Both the position numbers and the translations under genes were made by a program. The notes below the pieces were generated by a model that did not search any database, was not told the origin of the DNA, and saw only the letters and a list, made by a program, of their open reading frames with translations. Below are positions 63,280 through 64,000 of a stretch of 64,000 nucleotides of DNA, in pieces. Source of the DNA: Planctomycetota bacterium. Lineage in GTDB: Bacteria > Planctomycetota > Phycisphaerae > Phycisphaerales > Phycisphaeraceae. The stretch covers positions 140,257 to 204,256 of the forward strand of contig JAJRXX010000062.1 in assembly GCA_024276075.1 (NCBI GenBank). The letters are read 5' to 3'. Positions within the stretch are counted from its first letter, which is position 1, and each line of letters starts with the position of its first letter.

Positions 63280-64000
63280 CTACCCCTCCAGCTTCGTCGG
63301 GTCGGGGCGGTACATGCGGGTTTCTAGTGCCCATATCTTTTCGGTGAAGTTCCCGCCAAGGTCGTCGTCCGCCATCCCGTCGGCGCGTGTCGCGGCGATG
63401 GCCATATTCATCTTCGCATCCATGTTGTCGAGCAAGCTCACCGCCACGGCCTCGGGCGTCGAGGGTATCTTTAACGCGCCAAACTCGGGCTTGCCGTGGT
63501 GCGACAAGATGATGTGGTGCAAGACCATGAGCACAGGTTCGGGGATTTTGTTGCCCATAGCGGCGCAGTCCTGGGCCTTGCGCTGAAGCCAAAGCACACC
63601 CCGTGCGATGTGGCCCACCAGTTGGCCGTCGTCGGTGTAGCCCATCCCCTCGCGCCAGGTGAGTTCCTGACACTTGCCCAGGTCGTGAATGAACAGACCT
63701 AGCAGAATCAGGTCACGGTTGAGCTGCGGGTACAACGGGCAGAACGCGTCGGCGAGTTGCATCAGGCTCAGCGTGTGTTCGAGCAGCCCACCGATGTAGG
63801 CGTGGTGGAGCAACACCGCTGCGGGTGCCTGCTTGAAATAGGTCATCAGCTCCTCGTCGCCCAGGTACGCCTGTGCCAATGCTTTGAGCGAGGGGTCGGT
63901 GATCGTGTCCAGGGCGTCGCGGACCGCGGCGAACATCTCGTCGATATCTCGGTCCGTGCGGGGCAGCAGGTCCAACAGGTCGTTGTCGTCGGGCTCGACG
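63280..64000 (-). CDS. HD-domain 3'-5' exoribonuclease, YhaM-like (partial at window end)
   Basis: The frame is open to the right window edge, so the N-terminus (an OB-fold in YhaM) is missing. At least 240 residues are seen. HD phosphohydrolase motifs: HHAYIGGLLEHTLSLMQLA, LGLFIHDLGKCQELTW with the HD pair, HHIILSHHGKPEFGAL and LLDNMDAKMN. The GGLLEHT and SHHG patterns are typical of YhaM/CBF1 exoribonucleases acting on RNA or single-stranded DNA. A TTG at 63975 is internal and not the real start. Confidence 0.85.
   Translation of the reverse strand, partial: VEPDDNDLLDLLPRTDRDIDEMFAAVRDALDTITDPSLKALAQAYLGDEELMTYFKQAPAAVLLHHAYIGGLLEHTLSLMQLADAFCPLYPQLNRDLILLGLFIHDLGKCQELTWREGMGYTDDGQLVGHIARGVLWLQRKAQDCAAMGNKIPEPVLMVLHHIILSHHGKPEFGALKIPSTPEAVAVSLLDNMDAKMNMAIAATRADGMADDDLGGNFTEKIWALETRMYRPDPTKLEG

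Overview
The window is a stretch of bacterial chromosome of moderately high G+C. It most likely comes from a planctomycete, perhaps of class Phycisphaerae. This is inferred from the mix of families: an EF-hand-bearing extracellular C-terminus of planctomycete type, a CxxC/CPECG zinc-ribbon membrane protein, an orphan formylmethanofuran dehydrogenase subunit A, a PEP-CTERM protein with exosortase-type glycan genes, and many intergenic palindromic repeats. No rRNA gene was found, and no tRNA gene or CRISPR array was recognised by eye.

Layout. 1-2.5 kb: end of a large secreted protein and two unknown membrane proteins. 3-18.6 kb: housekeeping genes, namely RNase Y, FhcA, UppS, PurA, a group III phosphofructokinase, an Fe-S type Rrf2 regulator, SerA, HemL, rpsO-pnp and a small histidine kinase. 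A candidate structured RNA lies at 11.46-11.62 kb and a long hairpin separates rpsO from pnp. 18.7-26.8 kb: a minus-strand block with PBP2, RodA, RsmG (overlapping RodA), a metallo-beta-lactamase fold hydrolase, a secreted nuclease/phosphatase-like protein and AspS. 27-34 kb: PEP-CTERM matrixin, DUF2721, cupin, LapA-like protein, riboflavin synthase, SpoIIE-type phosphatase, DUF192 lipoprotein, GluQ and PurN. 34-44.6 kb: coiled-coil protein, Nif3, orphan rpsR, UvrA, orphan atpC, AlaC-like aminotransferase, peptidyl-prolyl isomerase lipoprotein and a cysteine desulfurase. 44.6-62 kb: an envelope glycan locus with two GT39-like membrane transferases, GT2, Gmd, two exosortase-style GT4/GT1 enzymes, a methyltransferase, an SGNH hydrolase, GT9, an O-antigen ligase/polymerase, a radical SAM/SPASM enzyme and GT4. 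It is interrupted by an AT-richer abortive-infection-like gene. 62-64 kb: a frameshifted unknown reading frame, a GIY-YIG protein and the end of a YhaM-like exoribonuclease.

The most unusual signal is a set of short modular repeats between genes. Terminal inverted repeats starting TTAGAGC or TAGCGC enclose interchangeable hairpin modules. Five copies of a module ending at the near-palindrome ATACGCAATGCGTAT and five of a pyrimidine/purine-rich module of about 125 bp are present. In six genes the repeat boundary supplies the stop codon (rpsR, nif3, purN, the MBL hydrolase, the aminotransferase and the membrane protein at 836). Together with the hairpin array at 11.5 kb, this is the best candidate here for something not yet described.
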